A DNA stretch of 40,182 nt from Planctomycetota bacterium (GCA_016209595.1 JACQVV010000139.1:1-40182), one strand, 5' to 3'; positions 9,220-17,224 are shown, counted from the stretch's first letter. The notes: generated by a model not told the origin, from the letters alone. Numbers and translations are program-made.

Positions 9220-9418
9220 GAGCCAAGCATAACCCGATTGCCCGGAGTCGTCAGCCGGACGTGTGCCGCAGGATGGCGCCTTACCTGCGCCCGAGATAGC
9301 CGCCGGCGATCGAGGCGGCCGCCCCGGGACCCATCGAGATCACCGCCCTGGCGAACAGCTGAACCGCCACGCCTGGGGAAACGGCGACCTTCCTGGAGCG
9401 AGTACGATAGGGTCCGTC

Positions 9419-11608
9419 ATGGAACGGTCTTCCGGAGGTCCGGCCGGCGTCTCCTCCTCGCGCCCCCGGCCGCTCCGCCCGGAGGAAATCGCGGGCGCCT
9501 TCCGGGCTCCGATCGAGCCGGTCCGGATCGGGCCCGGCTACCGGCTCGCCCTCCTGGCCGTCGCGTCGGCGATGCTCCTCCTTCCGGTTGCCTACCTCGG
9601 CCTCGCGGGACTCGTGGCCTGGGGGACGCTCCAACACGCCCGACACGGTCACGACCGGGTCGCGGATTCATCGTCCTTCCGCCTGCGCGCGCTCGCCTAC
9701 GGTGGGCCGATCGTGGCCGGAGTCGTCGTCACGCTCCTCCTCCTCAAGCCCCTCGTCGCTCGTCGCGGCCGGGAGGAGTTCGTCCTCGAACTCGACCCGG
9801 CCGCGGAGCCCACCCTCTTCCAGTTCGTGACCAGGCTCTGCGAAACCGTCCGGGCGCCCGTTCCTCGCCGGATCGAGGTCGACCTCACGGCGAATGCCGC
9901 GGCCGGGTTCCAGAACGGAACGGCGGGCTTCCTGACAGGACGCCTGACCCTCCGGTTCGGCCTCCTCCTCGCCCGTGAGCTCTCGATCCGCGACTTCGGC
10001 GGCGTGCTGGCCCACGAGCTCGGCCACTTCTCGCAGCGAGGTGCGATGCGGGTCTCTTTCCTGATCCGCACCGTCCACGCCTGGTTCGCCAGGGTGGTCT
10101 TCGAGCGCGACGCGTTCGACGAGGGGCTGGAGAAGAGCTTCTCCGAGAGTCACTTCGTGCTGGTCAAGCTCATCGTCCTTCTGGCGATCGGGTCGGTGTG
10201 GGTCACGCGCGGGATTCTCTGGCTCTTCCTGGCCGCGAGCCACGCGCTGTGCTGCGTGCTCCTGCGGCAAATGGAGATCGACGCGGATCGTCACGAGGTC
10301 CGAGTGGCGGGAAGCTCATCGTTCCAGGCGACCCTCGAGTCGATCCACGTCCTGGACGTCCCCCGGACGGCTTACATGGCGCGCATCGTGCTCGCCCCTC
10401 GCGGGTGCGAACTCCCGGACGATCTTCCCGCGGCGGTCTCGAGTTTGCTGTCGACCGGGGCGGAGCCTCTCCGTGCCGGAGTCCGCTCCCAACTCGTGTC
10501 GGCGAGAACCCGTGCCTTCGACACCCACCCGAGTTTTCGCGACCGTGTCCGAAACGCCGTGGCCGAGTCAGCGCCCGGAGTCTTGCGTCTCGAGGGTCCC
10601 GCGTCATCGCTCTTCTCGGACTTCGGGGCGACCTGCCGCGACGCGACGGCCGGCCTCTACCGCCATGTGCTCGGCCGCGCTGCGGAACGGATCCGACTTG
10701 TGCCGGTGGAGCCCGCCCGGGAGGAGCGAAACGCGGACGAGGGAAGCGAGCCGGCCCTCCTCCGGGCCTTCGGAAGCGCGGTTCCCGAACTCCGCGCGCT
10801 TGGTCCCCTGGCTCTACGGCCAACGGTGGACAGGGTGGATGAGGCCTCTCTCTGTTCCCACCGAGAGGTTCTTCTGAAGTCGCTCGACGGCGCGGCCGCT
10901 CGGGCCGCCGCGCTCTCGCGCGCCCGCGAGCGACTCCTCCTCGCCCTCCGGGCACAGGCGATCCGGGACGCCGGATTCCAGATCCCTGACGACGTGAGGG
11001 CGCCGAATCCGAACTCAGCGAGGGCCGCCTTTCTCTCCATCGCCGCGTCGCTCGATCCCCTCTTCTCGCTCGCCGCGAGCCGGATCGCGATGGCGATGGG
11101 CTTTTCACTTCGATCGCGGCGCCCGGAGGGCGAGAGGGCGGGAGCCGCCGTGCTCCTCCCGGTCTTCGAGGCGGTGGATCGGACGTTCGAGGATGTCCTC
11201 GCGCTGGAGGAGGCGCACGAGATGCTGGGTTCCCTCCTTTCGGCCTATCGGCATCACCCCTCCCGGAAGACCCTCTTCGCCGAGATCCGCGGGCGCGTCG
11301 CCGAGATCCACGCGGCCGTCGAGAGGTTGCGCGCCCGATTGGGCGCGATACGGGACCCGTTCGGCGACGCCTCGCCGGGGGCCTCTGTCTTCGATCGCCT
11401 GATGGCAGCCGATCCCGTCGGCGGAGATCCCCGCCGGGTGCACGCGCGGGCCGTTCGCTGCGTCGAGAGGTATCGAGCTCTGCGCAGGCGCATCCTCGGG
11501 CGTTTCGCGCTCGCGGCCGAGCAGGCGGAGCGGTTCCTCGGCCTGCCGCCGCTCCCCTCGCCGGCCGAGGGCGACACGCATCGAACGCGGCCGCGGGACG
11601 AGACGTGA
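9419..11608 (+). CDS. M48-family membrane zinc metallopeptidase
   Basis: A 729-residue protein from the ATG at 9419. The frame is open further upstream, but those residues are low-complexity Arg/Gly and the ATG directly precedes the first natural segment. Two hydrophobic helices lie at about 41-68 and 94-112. The zinc motif HELGH is at about 199-203 within GGVLAHELGHFSQRGAM, and the downstream glutamate motif is probably EIDADRHEVRVAG, after two more hydrophobic helices. Family knowledge: HtpX/Ste24-type peptidases cleave membrane or envelope proteins. The long C-terminal region (about 380-729) is helical, beyond the usual ~290-residue HtpX core, and is of unknown role. A TACGAT hexamer at 9407 just upstream is only a weak promoter candidate. 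Confidence 0.85.
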   Translation: MERSSGGPAGVSSSRPRPLRPEEIAGAFRAPIEPVRIGPGYRLALLAVASAMLLLPVAYLGLAGLVAWGTLQHARHGHDRVADSSSFRLRALAYGGPIVAGVVVTLLLLKPLVARRGREEFVLELDPAAEPTLFQFVTRLCETVRAPVPRRIEVDLTANAAAGFQNGTAGFLTGRLTLRFGLLLARELSIRDFGGVLAHELGHFSQRGAMRVSFLIRTVHAWFARVVFERDAFDEGLEKSFSESHFVLVKLIVLLAIGSVWVTRGILWLFLAASHALCCVLLRQMEIDADRHEVRVAGSSSFQATLESIHVLDVPRTAYMARIVLAPRGCELPDDLPAAVSSLLSTGAEPLRAGVRSQLVSARTRAFDTHPSFRDRVRNAVAESAPGVLRLEGPASSLFSDFGATCRDATAGLYRHVLGRAAERIRLVPVEPAREERNADEGSEPALLRAFGSAVPELRALGPLALRPTVDRVDEASLCSHREVLLKSLDGAAARAAALSRARERLLLALRAQAIRDAGFQIPDDVRAPNPNSARAAFLSIAASLDPLFSLAASRIAMAMGFSLRSRRPEGERAGAAVLLPVFEAVDRTFEDVLALEEAHEMLGSLLSAYRHHPSRKTLFAEIRGRVAEIHAAVERLRARLGAIRDPFGDASPGASVFDRLMAADPVGGDPRRVHARAVRCVERYRALRRRILGRFALAAEQAERFLGLPPLPSPAEGDTHRTRPRDET

Positions 11609-11760
11609 TTCCTGGATGGACCCTTCATCGACGACCGGGGCGGGCGAGGCCCCTGTTTCGTCCGAGTGGAGCCGACAGGCTCCGGCGTGTCCGACACTCG
11701 AGTGCCGGATCGACGGACGTGCCGGGGGTTTGTATTCCCGAGGCGGGAGATGTAGCTTGC

Positions 11761-12015
11761 ATGAGGTTCGTCGCAGACGAGGCTGGAGGTCGAGCGAGAT
11801 TGAAGGTGATCATCAGAATCCCCGCAGAGGACGAGGCGCGGGCGCTCGGTGTCCTTTTCCGCCACTCGCAGGGAGCGATCCTCTCTGGGAGAACCTACGT
11901 CCTGTCTGAGGAGGCCGTTCGAGCGTTGCGCCGCGAGGGGATCGCCGTCGAAGAGCTGTCCAGGGAAGCACCGGCAGTTGCGCCGGAGGGAGCAGGCGTG
12001 GGTGAGAGAATATGA
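11761..12015 (+). CDS. Small uncharacterised protein, first of a two-gene pair
   Basis: An 84-residue product from ATG 11761. A TTG at 11800 preceded by GGAGG at about 11785 is a strong alternative start; it would give a product beginning (M)KVIIRIPAEDEARALG, which is where the protein-like sequence begins. The core (IPAEDEARALGVLFRHSQGA, then GRTYVLSEEAVRALRREGIA) is a compact alpha/beta domain with no catalytic motif that I recognise. I recall similar small proteins in planctomycete and other large genomes, annotated only as hypothetical. The stop lies 14 bases inside the next gene, so translation is probably coupled. Its function is unknown. Confidence 0.65.
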   Translation: MRFVADEAGGRARLKVIIRIPAEDEARALGVLFRHSQGAILSGRTYVLSEEAVRALRREGIAVEELSREAPAVAPEGAGVGERI

Positions 12016-12310
12016 CCTCTATGTTCCTCTCACCTACAATGATGGCACCCCGATCGAGCCCGAGAAACTCGGCCGCTTGAAGGACCGGCTGCTCGATGCC
12101 TTCGGCGGGCTGACGTTCTTCCCGCAGCGGAGCGAAGGGCACTGGAAGGTTGGTGACGTGGCCTTTCGGGACGAGATCGTGATCCTGCGGGTGCTCACCG
12201 CGGATCAAGCCCGAGCGCGGAGGTTCTTCCGGTCGCTCAAGGAAGAACTCAAGCGCGAGTTGCGCCAGGAGGAGATCCTGATCGTCGAGAAGAAGGCGCA
12301 AGTCATCTGA
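12002..12310 (+). CDS. Small uncharacterised protein, second of a two-gene pair
   Basis: A 102-residue product from GTG 12002, beginning REYDLYVPLTYNDGTPIEPE. The frame is open upstream but those residues are the shadow of the preceding gene; a GGAGG at about 11985 supports initiation here or close by. The conserved-looking blocks are YVPLTYNDG, LLDAFGGLTFFPQ, GHWKVGDVAFRDEIVILRVL and a charged helix ending EEILIVEKKAQVI. It reads as a small alpha/beta protein; I recall homologues only as hypothetical proteins. The overlap with the preceding gene suggests the two products work together. No toxin or antitoxin signature is obvious, but a two-small-gene overlapping layout is common for such modules. 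Confidence 0.68.
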   Translation: MREYDLYVPLTYNDGTPIEPEKLGRLKDRLLDAFGGLTFFPQRSEGHWKVGDVAFRDEIVILRVLTADQARARRFFRSLKEELKRELRQEEILIVEKKAQVI

Positions 12311-12330
12311 GCGAGAGAGCAATCGCGCGC

Positions 12331-12447
12331 GTGGGGAGGAGGATTCCCCGGGCGGACTTTCTCAGAAGAGTCTTCGCCGAAGACGTTTTCCGATGCTCCC
12401 GCTGTGGTGGAAGGCGTGAAACCGGCGTTCTCGCCGCCGCCGCCCTG
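12331..12447 (+). pseudogene. IS91-family transposase C-terminal remnant
   Basis: The segment ADFLRRVFAEDVFRCSRCGG, with a CxxC zinc knuckle, matches the end of IS91-type (Y2 rolling-circle) transposases, whose C-terminus reads like ELLRRVFxxDVLxCPRCGGR. Nothing of the catalytic domain is nearby, so this is a fragment of about 35 codons. The frame runs on without a stop into an unrelated-looking small protein. Confidence 0.6.
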
Positions 12448-12453
12448 CCGGCG

Positions 12454-12666
12454 ATGGACGCGGAAGAATACCGGATCCTGCGCGACAACTTCCCGACACT
12501 CTACGAGAGCGAGTTGGTGCGGCAACACATCAGAGCGGAAGAGGAGGCCGCGCTCGTCGACGCGTTCCGGCGGCACACGGGACGAGACGTCGGGTTCGAC
12601 CGCCTGCCGTTCCACGACCGCGCCGCCGGCCTCGCCGTGATCCGGAACCTCCGCGAAGGACGCTGA
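12454..12666 (+). CDS. Small hypothetical protein
   Basis: Seventy residues from ATG 12454 (MDAEEYRILRDNFPTLYESE), in frame with the IS91 remnant directly upstream. The product is acidic to neutral and helical, and ends GLAVIRNLREGR. No family is recognised. It may be an independent small gene whose upstream DNA was replaced by the transposon fragment, or simply the tail of a chimeric frame of 111 codons starting at GTG 12331. Confidence 0.4.
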   Translation: MDAEEYRILRDNFPTLYESELVRQHIRAEEEAALVDAFRRHTGRDVGFDRLPFHDRAAGLAVIRNLREGR

Positions 12667-12792
12667 CCGCGGCGCGGGTGTCCCGACCGCGTCGTCGGCG
12701 ACTCCGGCGGAGGGCTCGTGGCCGGCGGCCGGCAGCTGGTTCCACCTGCCCTTCTCCCAGGCAATCGCATACTTGCCGCAGGGCGCTCTCCA

Positions 12793-12808
12793 GCGAGCAA
12801 GTGCTCGC
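12793..12808. promoter_or_regulatory. Palindrome upstream of the coiled-coil/ATPase operon
   Basis: Perfect 7-base arms (gcgagca / tgctcgc) are separated by two bases, in the 261-base gene-free stretch at 12667-12927, about 120 bases before the operon start. This is operator-like in size, but no partner regulator can be named. A TACAAT hexamer near 12865 lies downstream of it. The rest of the 261-base gap shows nothing I recognise. Confidence 0.3.
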
Positions 12809-12927
12809 CGGGCGGTTCGCGGTTCTTCGCATGGCGGAGCGCCCGCAGGACCGCTTGCTCCCGCTACAATTCTCCATCGGGAAGATAGAATGGGCCGCGG
12901 TCGCTTCCGGCGGCTGGAGCGAGCAAG

Positions 12928-13898
12928 ATGGCCAAGGCGAGGAAGCCTCGCGCGGGAAACCGCGCGAAGGAGAAGAAGGACCCGCTGATCGACGTCCTCA
13001 TCGAGGTCGAGGCGTCGGGCGAGGCCGGTGCCGCGCTCGTCGCGCCCACGCGGCTCAAGGGAGAGGTCCCGGCCCTGCGATACTCGTCTGGCGGCACGCT
13101 CTCCCAGGCGGACCGGAAGAGGCTCCTCGAAGGCTTGCGCGTTCTCGATTTCCTCGAGCCCGCCGGCGAACGCGTGCTCGCGCTCCCGGGGAAGGGGAAG
13201 AAGGGCGCACCGCGCGAGTTGGTCCTTTCCCTCTACAGACTCTCCAGGGAGGGGCGAGAGAACGTATCGAGGGATGGCGCGCCGAGCGGGACGGGGAGCG
13301 GCGGGCCGCGCTCGACCTCCGCAAGGCAGAGATCGAGGGACTTCGCGTCGCGGTGCATGAACACGGGGATCGCGTGGACTCGGCCCGCCTGGATCTTTCG
13401 AAGCTCCGGGACGATCTTCGCGAGACGGCGGGCGAGATGGCCCGACGTTTCGACACTCTGGCCGGCCGGCTGGAGCGGCTCGATCGGTCGATGGCCGACG
13501 TTGCCGTCCACGGGCGCGAGGTCGCCGAAGTCGTCGCGGAGGCGGCCCCCGGCGCGCTCGCGCGCCTGGAGGTCGAGATTCCGTCCGAACCAGCACGGAG
13601 CGCCGCGACCGGGCCTGGCGATGGAGCGGCCCTCCTGTCTCGCGTGCTGGCGACCTTCCCGGCCGACAGTTGGATCGAGATCCCCGCCCTTCACCGGGAG
13701 CTAGAGGCCGCCGGCTCCCGTCTGGGTCCCGGCGCGCTCCGGGACATCCTCCTCTCGCTCGCCGCGCGCGGCCAGGTGGCCTTCCAGCCGTGGAACCGGA
13801 CGATCTACGAGGTCCCCGATCCGGACCACGCGATCCTCCGCCCCGAGGCCCGGGTGCTCTACTACGTGAAGAGGGTCGAGCGCGATGGGCTGGACTGA
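12928..13898 (+). pseudogene. Coiled-coil protein with C-terminal winged-helix-like region, frameshifted
   Basis: The product starts at ATG 12928 (MAKARKPRAGNRAKEKKDPL) and reads well to LSREGRE at about 13260. The natural continuation (ERIEGWRAERDGERRAALDL and on) is in the -1 frame and runs to the TGA at 13898. One missing base near 13258-13263, or a -1 slip there, would join them into about 323 residues. The middle (about 112-200) is a strong heptad coiled coil. The C-terminal ~90 residues (LLSRVLATFPADSWIEIPAL then LSLAARGQVAFQPWNRTIYE) look like a small winged helix. The last 14 bases overlap the ATPase gene start, so it belongs to that operon. It may be inactivated, a sequencing error, or use frameshifting. 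Confidence 0.62.
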
Positions 13899-15882
13899 CG
13901 ACGAACTCGCGCAGAAGCTTTGCGGGCGCCCAACTCCCTTCGACCGCCTCGACGTGAAGGGCCCGTATGACAGCCAGCGCCTGCCCTGCTACTCCGCCCT
14001 GCTCGCGCGGCCGCTCTCCGAGCTCAAGGAGGCGATCAAGCGCCACCAGACCGCGCCCCTCTCCCCTCCGCTCGTCTTGGTGCTCGGAGGAACGGGGGAC
14101 GGCAAGTCCTACCTGCTCCGGCAGCTCGCGATCGACTGTCACGGCCGGCGTTCCAGTTCTCCGAAGTCCTTCGTCGTTTCGCTCGGTCCCGAGGCCGTGC
14201 TTCGCGCCGCCACCGGAGAGCCGGCGGACGCGTCGCGTCCTCTGCTTCGAGCCCTGGGGCAGGCGCTCTTTGACGATCGCGTGCCCGGGTTCCACACCGA
14301 CGAGAGCCTCGGCGTGCGCCCGATAGACGCTCTTGCCTCGGAGGTGATCGGAGCGGTGCTCAGGGACCTCACGGACGCCGAGGATCGCCTGGGCGTACCG
14401 AGATTCCTCGGCCTCTTCCCCAGACGGCTCCCGGGCGACTACCCCGAGGAAGTCAAGGAACAATGCGATCCGTCAGGTCCGCGCCGCCGATTCGATGGGC
14501 CCGGGCTCCGCGACCACCCGGACGCGGTCGAAGTCCTCTGCCGGGTCATCCGGGAGCGCGGCGGGCGAACCGGCGCTTTCCGGGAACGGATCGTGCGGGC
14601 GGCGCTCGGAGGACGCGAGCTCCTGGCGGAGTTCTCGTCCGATGGAGCCCCCGTGCTGGAACGACTCGAATGCTTCATCGATGCCGCCGCCGACATCGGC
14701 TGGCCGATCGCGTTCGCGTGCGACCAGTTCGAGGACCTCCGCATCGTGGATTCCGGCGACCTGCGCACCAGCGTCCTCCGGTTCTTCCTCCTCCTCCTCG
14801 ATCTCCTCCGTGAGATCGAGCGGAAGGGACGGTCGCGGAACATCCCCCTGCGCATCCTCTCCTGCGTCTGGGATATCGACCCCCTCTCTCATGCGGAACA
14901 GCACCTCAAGGATCGGTTGCCCGTCCTCCCGCACGGCGACAAGGCGATCCGGATCGAGAACCCGTCTCTCCCGGACCGCGAGCAGGCGATCGAACTCACC
15001 AAGGTCTATCTCGCGGCATTCCGCGAAACCCTCGCTCACGGCGCGGACGAGGACCGTAGGATCGCGGACAAGCTGGGCGAACAGGTCGCCGAGTGGCCGT
15101 TCGAGCGGGCCGGGCTCGCGGCCCTCTACGGGAAGGAGATGGCAACGGGGACTCTCGTGTCGATCCGAAGCTGGCTTCTCGCCTGTCGCGCGGCGTGGCT
15201 TGCCCTTCTGGGAACCCAGGACGGCCTTCGCTTCGAGACCCGGCGCGAACGGTGGAGGAGCGGACTCGGGAGCAACGACCCGGATCCACCCATCCCTCTT
15301 CCCCCTTCCCCGGACATCGAGTCGCTTCTCGGAGCCCCCTCCTTCCGATCGGCGGTCCGCCGGTGGCTTCAGGAGGCGGGACAGGAAGCGCAGTTCCAGG
15401 CCTGCCTCGGGTTCCTGCGCCTGGCCGGCGAGCTCTCTCCGTCGCTCGTGGCATCCCTCCGCTCGATAGGGAACGGCCATCAATTCTCGCTTTCCTGGGC
15501 CGGCGAGCCGGTCCTCGGTGCCCTGTCCTTCAAGGACAATCGGGGTCCTGGTTGCCGGGCCGATTGGCGAAGCCTGGTGAGCTCGGCTCGAGATTTTCAG
15601 AAAAGCGGCGAGCAGATCGATCGACTGATCTTGCTGCGAACGGTCGACCGGAGATTCCTGCCTCGCGACCAGGCCGAGGCGAGCGGGTTCCGCGCCTCCC
15701 AGCACGTTCTGACGGAGGACGACTGGTGCTGGATCCACGCCGCCCATTGCGTGGCCGGCGAGCCGAAGTTCGACCTTGCCCGGGTCGGATGGCCCAGGGA
15801 GGATCTCGCCCGGCTTCGCGAGCCCCTCGCGGCGAAGCTTGAAGCCGTGCCGCTCTTCGCGCACCTCTCGGCGGGGCGTTGA
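13885..15882 (+). CDS. P-loop ATPase of uncharacterised three-gene operon
   Basis: A 665-residue protein from ATG 13885, overlapping the coiled-coil gene by 14 bases and the membrane gene by four. The N-terminal part carries a Walker A GGTGDGKS (about 68-75) within LVLVLGGTGDGKSYLL and a probable Walker B IAFACDQFED (about 275-284), followed by a sensor-like strand (RILSCVWDID). The spacing between A and B is large, so an insertion or a STAND/AAA-like variant is likely. The C-terminal ~300 residues are helical with beta segments (EPVLGALSFKDNRGPGCRAD) and no recognised domain. The PTPFDRLDVKGPYDSQ opening resembles ATPases I have seen in planctomycete and myxobacterial accessory loci. It is probably the energy-using or sensing subunit of a complex with its neighbours; the role is unknown. 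Confidence 0.75.
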   Translation: MGWTDDELAQKLCGRPTPFDRLDVKGPYDSQRLPCYSALLARPLSELKEAIKRHQTAPLSPPLVLVLGGTGDGKSYLLRQLAIDCHGRRSSSPKSFVVSLGPEAVLRAATGEPADASRPLLRALGQALFDDRVPGFHTDESLGVRPIDALASEVIGAVLRDLTDAEDRLGVPRFLGLFPRRLPGDYPEEVKEQCDPSGPRRRFDGPGLRDHPDAVEVLCRVIRERGGRTGAFRERIVRAALGGRELLAEFSSDGAPVLERLECFIDAAADIGWPIAFACDQFEDLRIVDSGDLRTSVLRFFLLLLDLLREIERKGRSRNIPLRILSCVWDIDPLSHAEQHLKDRLPVLPHGDKAIRIENPSLPDREQAIELTKVYLAAFRETLAHGADEDRRIADKLGEQVAEWPFERAGLAALYGKEMATGTLVSIRSWLLACRAAWLALLGTQDGLRFETRRERWRSGLGSNDPDPPIPLPPSPDIESLLGAPSFRSAVRRWLQEAGQEAQFQACLGFLRLAGELSPSLVASLRSIGNGHQFSLSWAGEPVLGALSFKDNRGPGCRADWRSLVSSARDFQKSGEQIDRLILLRTVDRRFLPRDQAEASGFRASQHVLTEDDWCWIHAAHCVAGEPKFDLARVGWPREDLARLREPLAAKLEAVPLFAHLSAGR

Positions 15883-16469
15883 GCGGACTCCCCTACGTCC
15901 AGATCGTGGACGACCGAAGAGCTCCGGTCCGGGAGAGCGAACTCGGGAGTCTCCAGCCCGTTCGGATCCTCCCCGGCCGTCCGTATGGATTGCGGCTCTA
16001 CCGGAGGAAAGAGGAGCCCGAGAGGACGTGGACACCCATCCATCGGGACGACCTCGTTGTCTTCGAGGTTGCCCGGGGAGAGGCGCTCAAGGGGGAAGGC
16101 CCTCCCCCGCGGGCCGACCTTCGCGTCCTCTGTCGGATCCGGTTCCAGGCCGACAACGATGGCTGGTTCCCCAAGATGGTGCGCTGGGGTTTCCGGGCCG
16201 AGGAGGGCGATGGATCGCAGCGGACCAGTCGGATCCCGCTCCGGGTGCTGCCCAGGTTCGCCCGCCAGATGTGGACGATCCTCGGCCTCGTCTTCGTCAT
16301 CGCGCTTTCCAACATTCTCGAGAAGGCCGTCGCATGGGGGGAAGGCATCCTTGGCTCGATGAGTTTTTTGAAGTCGGTCGTGTACTCGATCGTCGCAGGC
16401 TTCCTTCTGTTCCTCGTCTTGCTCGGCTTGACCCGCGCGCTTCAGACTTTCGCCAGCTCGAGGGAATAG
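15879..16469 (+). CDS. Membrane protein with two C-terminal helices, last gene of the ATPase operon
   Basis: A 196-residue product from TTG 15879, whose last bases overlap the ATPase TGA (TTGA). The first ~125 residues are soluble and beta-rich (RPYGLRLYRRKEEPERTWTP, VLCRIRFQADNDGWFPKMVR). Two hydrophobic helices follow: MWTILGLVFVIALSNILEKA at about 131-150 and VVYSIVAGFLLFLVLLGLTR at about 168-187, with a short loop between them. No enzyme motif is visible. A soluble module linked to a helical hairpin, encoded with a P-loop ATPase and a coiled-coil protein, suggests a membrane-associated effector or anchor. This is an inference; I know of no named system with this exact layout. Confidence 0.7.
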   Translation: MSGLPYVQIVDDRRAPVRESELGSLQPVRILPGRPYGLRLYRRKEEPERTWTPIHRDDLVVFEVARGEALKGEGPPPRADLRVLCRIRFQADNDGWFPKMVRWGFRAEEGDGSQRTSRIPLRVLPRFARQMWTILGLVFVIALSNILEKAVAWGEGILGSMSFLKSVVYSIVAGFLLFLVLLGLTRALQTFASSRE

Positions 16470-16801
16470 CGGAGGCAAAGTCGATGTCTGCTCGCGCGAC
16501 ACACGAGCTGCGCAAAAAGCCGCGCGTGCCCCAGAAGATCTCACGGAAGGCGAGACAGTAGCCACGATCGAGCCGTCGTACGCCAGCACGTCTGCCTTGC
16601 ATGCCATGCGTGTCTCTATAAATGCCACCATGGTCGTCGAAAAAGCCACCAGCATCCAGAAAGTGGCCATGCAAGTCCTATCGCACGCCGAGTGAGTCGC
16701 TCCTAGGGACATGCGCGGCGCACCGTCTCTTGGTGCGAGCCGTCCCATGAGTCATGCCCGGCGTACAATGGGTCAAGAATGGCGTTCCAAGAGCCGTATA
16801 C

Positions 16802-17061
16802 GTCGCTCCGCAGGTCGCGCATGTCGCTCCGAGGGTCGCGCATGTCGCTCCGCGGGGCGAGTACGTCGCTCCGCGGGGCGAGTACGTCGCTCCGCGGGCC
16901 GCGCACGTCGCTCCGCGGGTCGCGCACGTCGCTCCACGGGTCGAGCATGTCGCTCCACGGGTCGAGCATGTCGCTCCGCGGGTCGAGTATGTCGCTCCGC
17001 GGGTCTGGTACGTCGCTCCACGGGTCGAGCATGTCGCTCCACGGGTCGAGCATGTCGCTTC
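16802..17061. repeat. 21-bp tandem repeat array (12 units plus a degenerate 13th)
   Basis: Units begin gtcgctcc at 16802, 16823, 16844 and so on every 21 bases to 17054, where the unit decays. The consensus is close to gtcgctccgcgggtcgagca plus one base. Neighbouring units share variants in pairs (3/4, 7/8, 11/12), suggesting duplication of two-unit blocks. The array contains no stop in any frame because the unit length is a multiple of three. One plus-strand frame (ATG 16754 to stop 17104) would give a repeated VAPRVEH heptapeptide in which several unit differences (ccg/cca, cgg/agg, cat/cac) are silent. Coding is possible but not shown. Confidence 0.92.
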
Positions 17062-17163
17062 GATGGCCAAGAGTCTCTTGCGCGAGGACACGCGTGTCTT
17101 ATGATGGGGCGACATCGGCCTCTTTTCGCAACCCCGTCTTTTCAGCCTGTTGTTTGGCTGCTA

Positions 17164-17194
17164 CTGATCACTGGCCACCGATCACTGACCACTG
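17164..17194. repeat. Heptamer tandem repeat upstream of XRE gene
   Basis: Four consecutive 7-base units ctgatca, ctggcca, ccgatca, ctgacca and a partial ctg end 30 bases before the XRE start codon. They could be short tandem repeats of the kind common in intergenic DNA, or an operator series. Confidence 0.6.
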
Positions 17195-17224
17195 CTTTCT
17201 CACCAGCCGCCCGTCGGAGAATCC

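Larger units (their letters stand above)
16470..17224. other. Long spacer without a convincing gene; minisatellite and AT-rich patches
   Basis: Between the ATPase operon and the XRE gene, 755 bases hold no confident gene. At 16537-16690 one frame reads as a helical peptide (YASTSALHAMRVSINATMVV then EKATSIQKVAMQVL) ending at a TGA, but it has no start codon upstream in frame; it could be a gene remnant. A TATAAA at 16617 is an unusual AT-rich patch and might be a promoter. A hairpin (cgcacc / ggtgcg) lies around 16718-16738. The 21-bp repeat array (16802-17061) and a heptamer run (17164-17194) occupy the rest. Confidence 0.5.

Noticed and set aside
7723..9978. 751-codon plus-strand open frame opposite the TPR gene
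   Set aside because: It is the antisense shadow of the 7390-9219 gene and its composition (Asp/Arg/Pro rich, no domain) is typical of GC-rich mirror frames.
12205..14463. 752-codon minus-strand open frame
   Set aside because: It runs opposite several real plus-strand genes and has no recognisable motif; long antisense frames are common at this GC content.
16802..17061. CRISPR array
   Set aside because: Units are contiguous 21-mers with no unique spacers between repeats and no cas genes are nearby.
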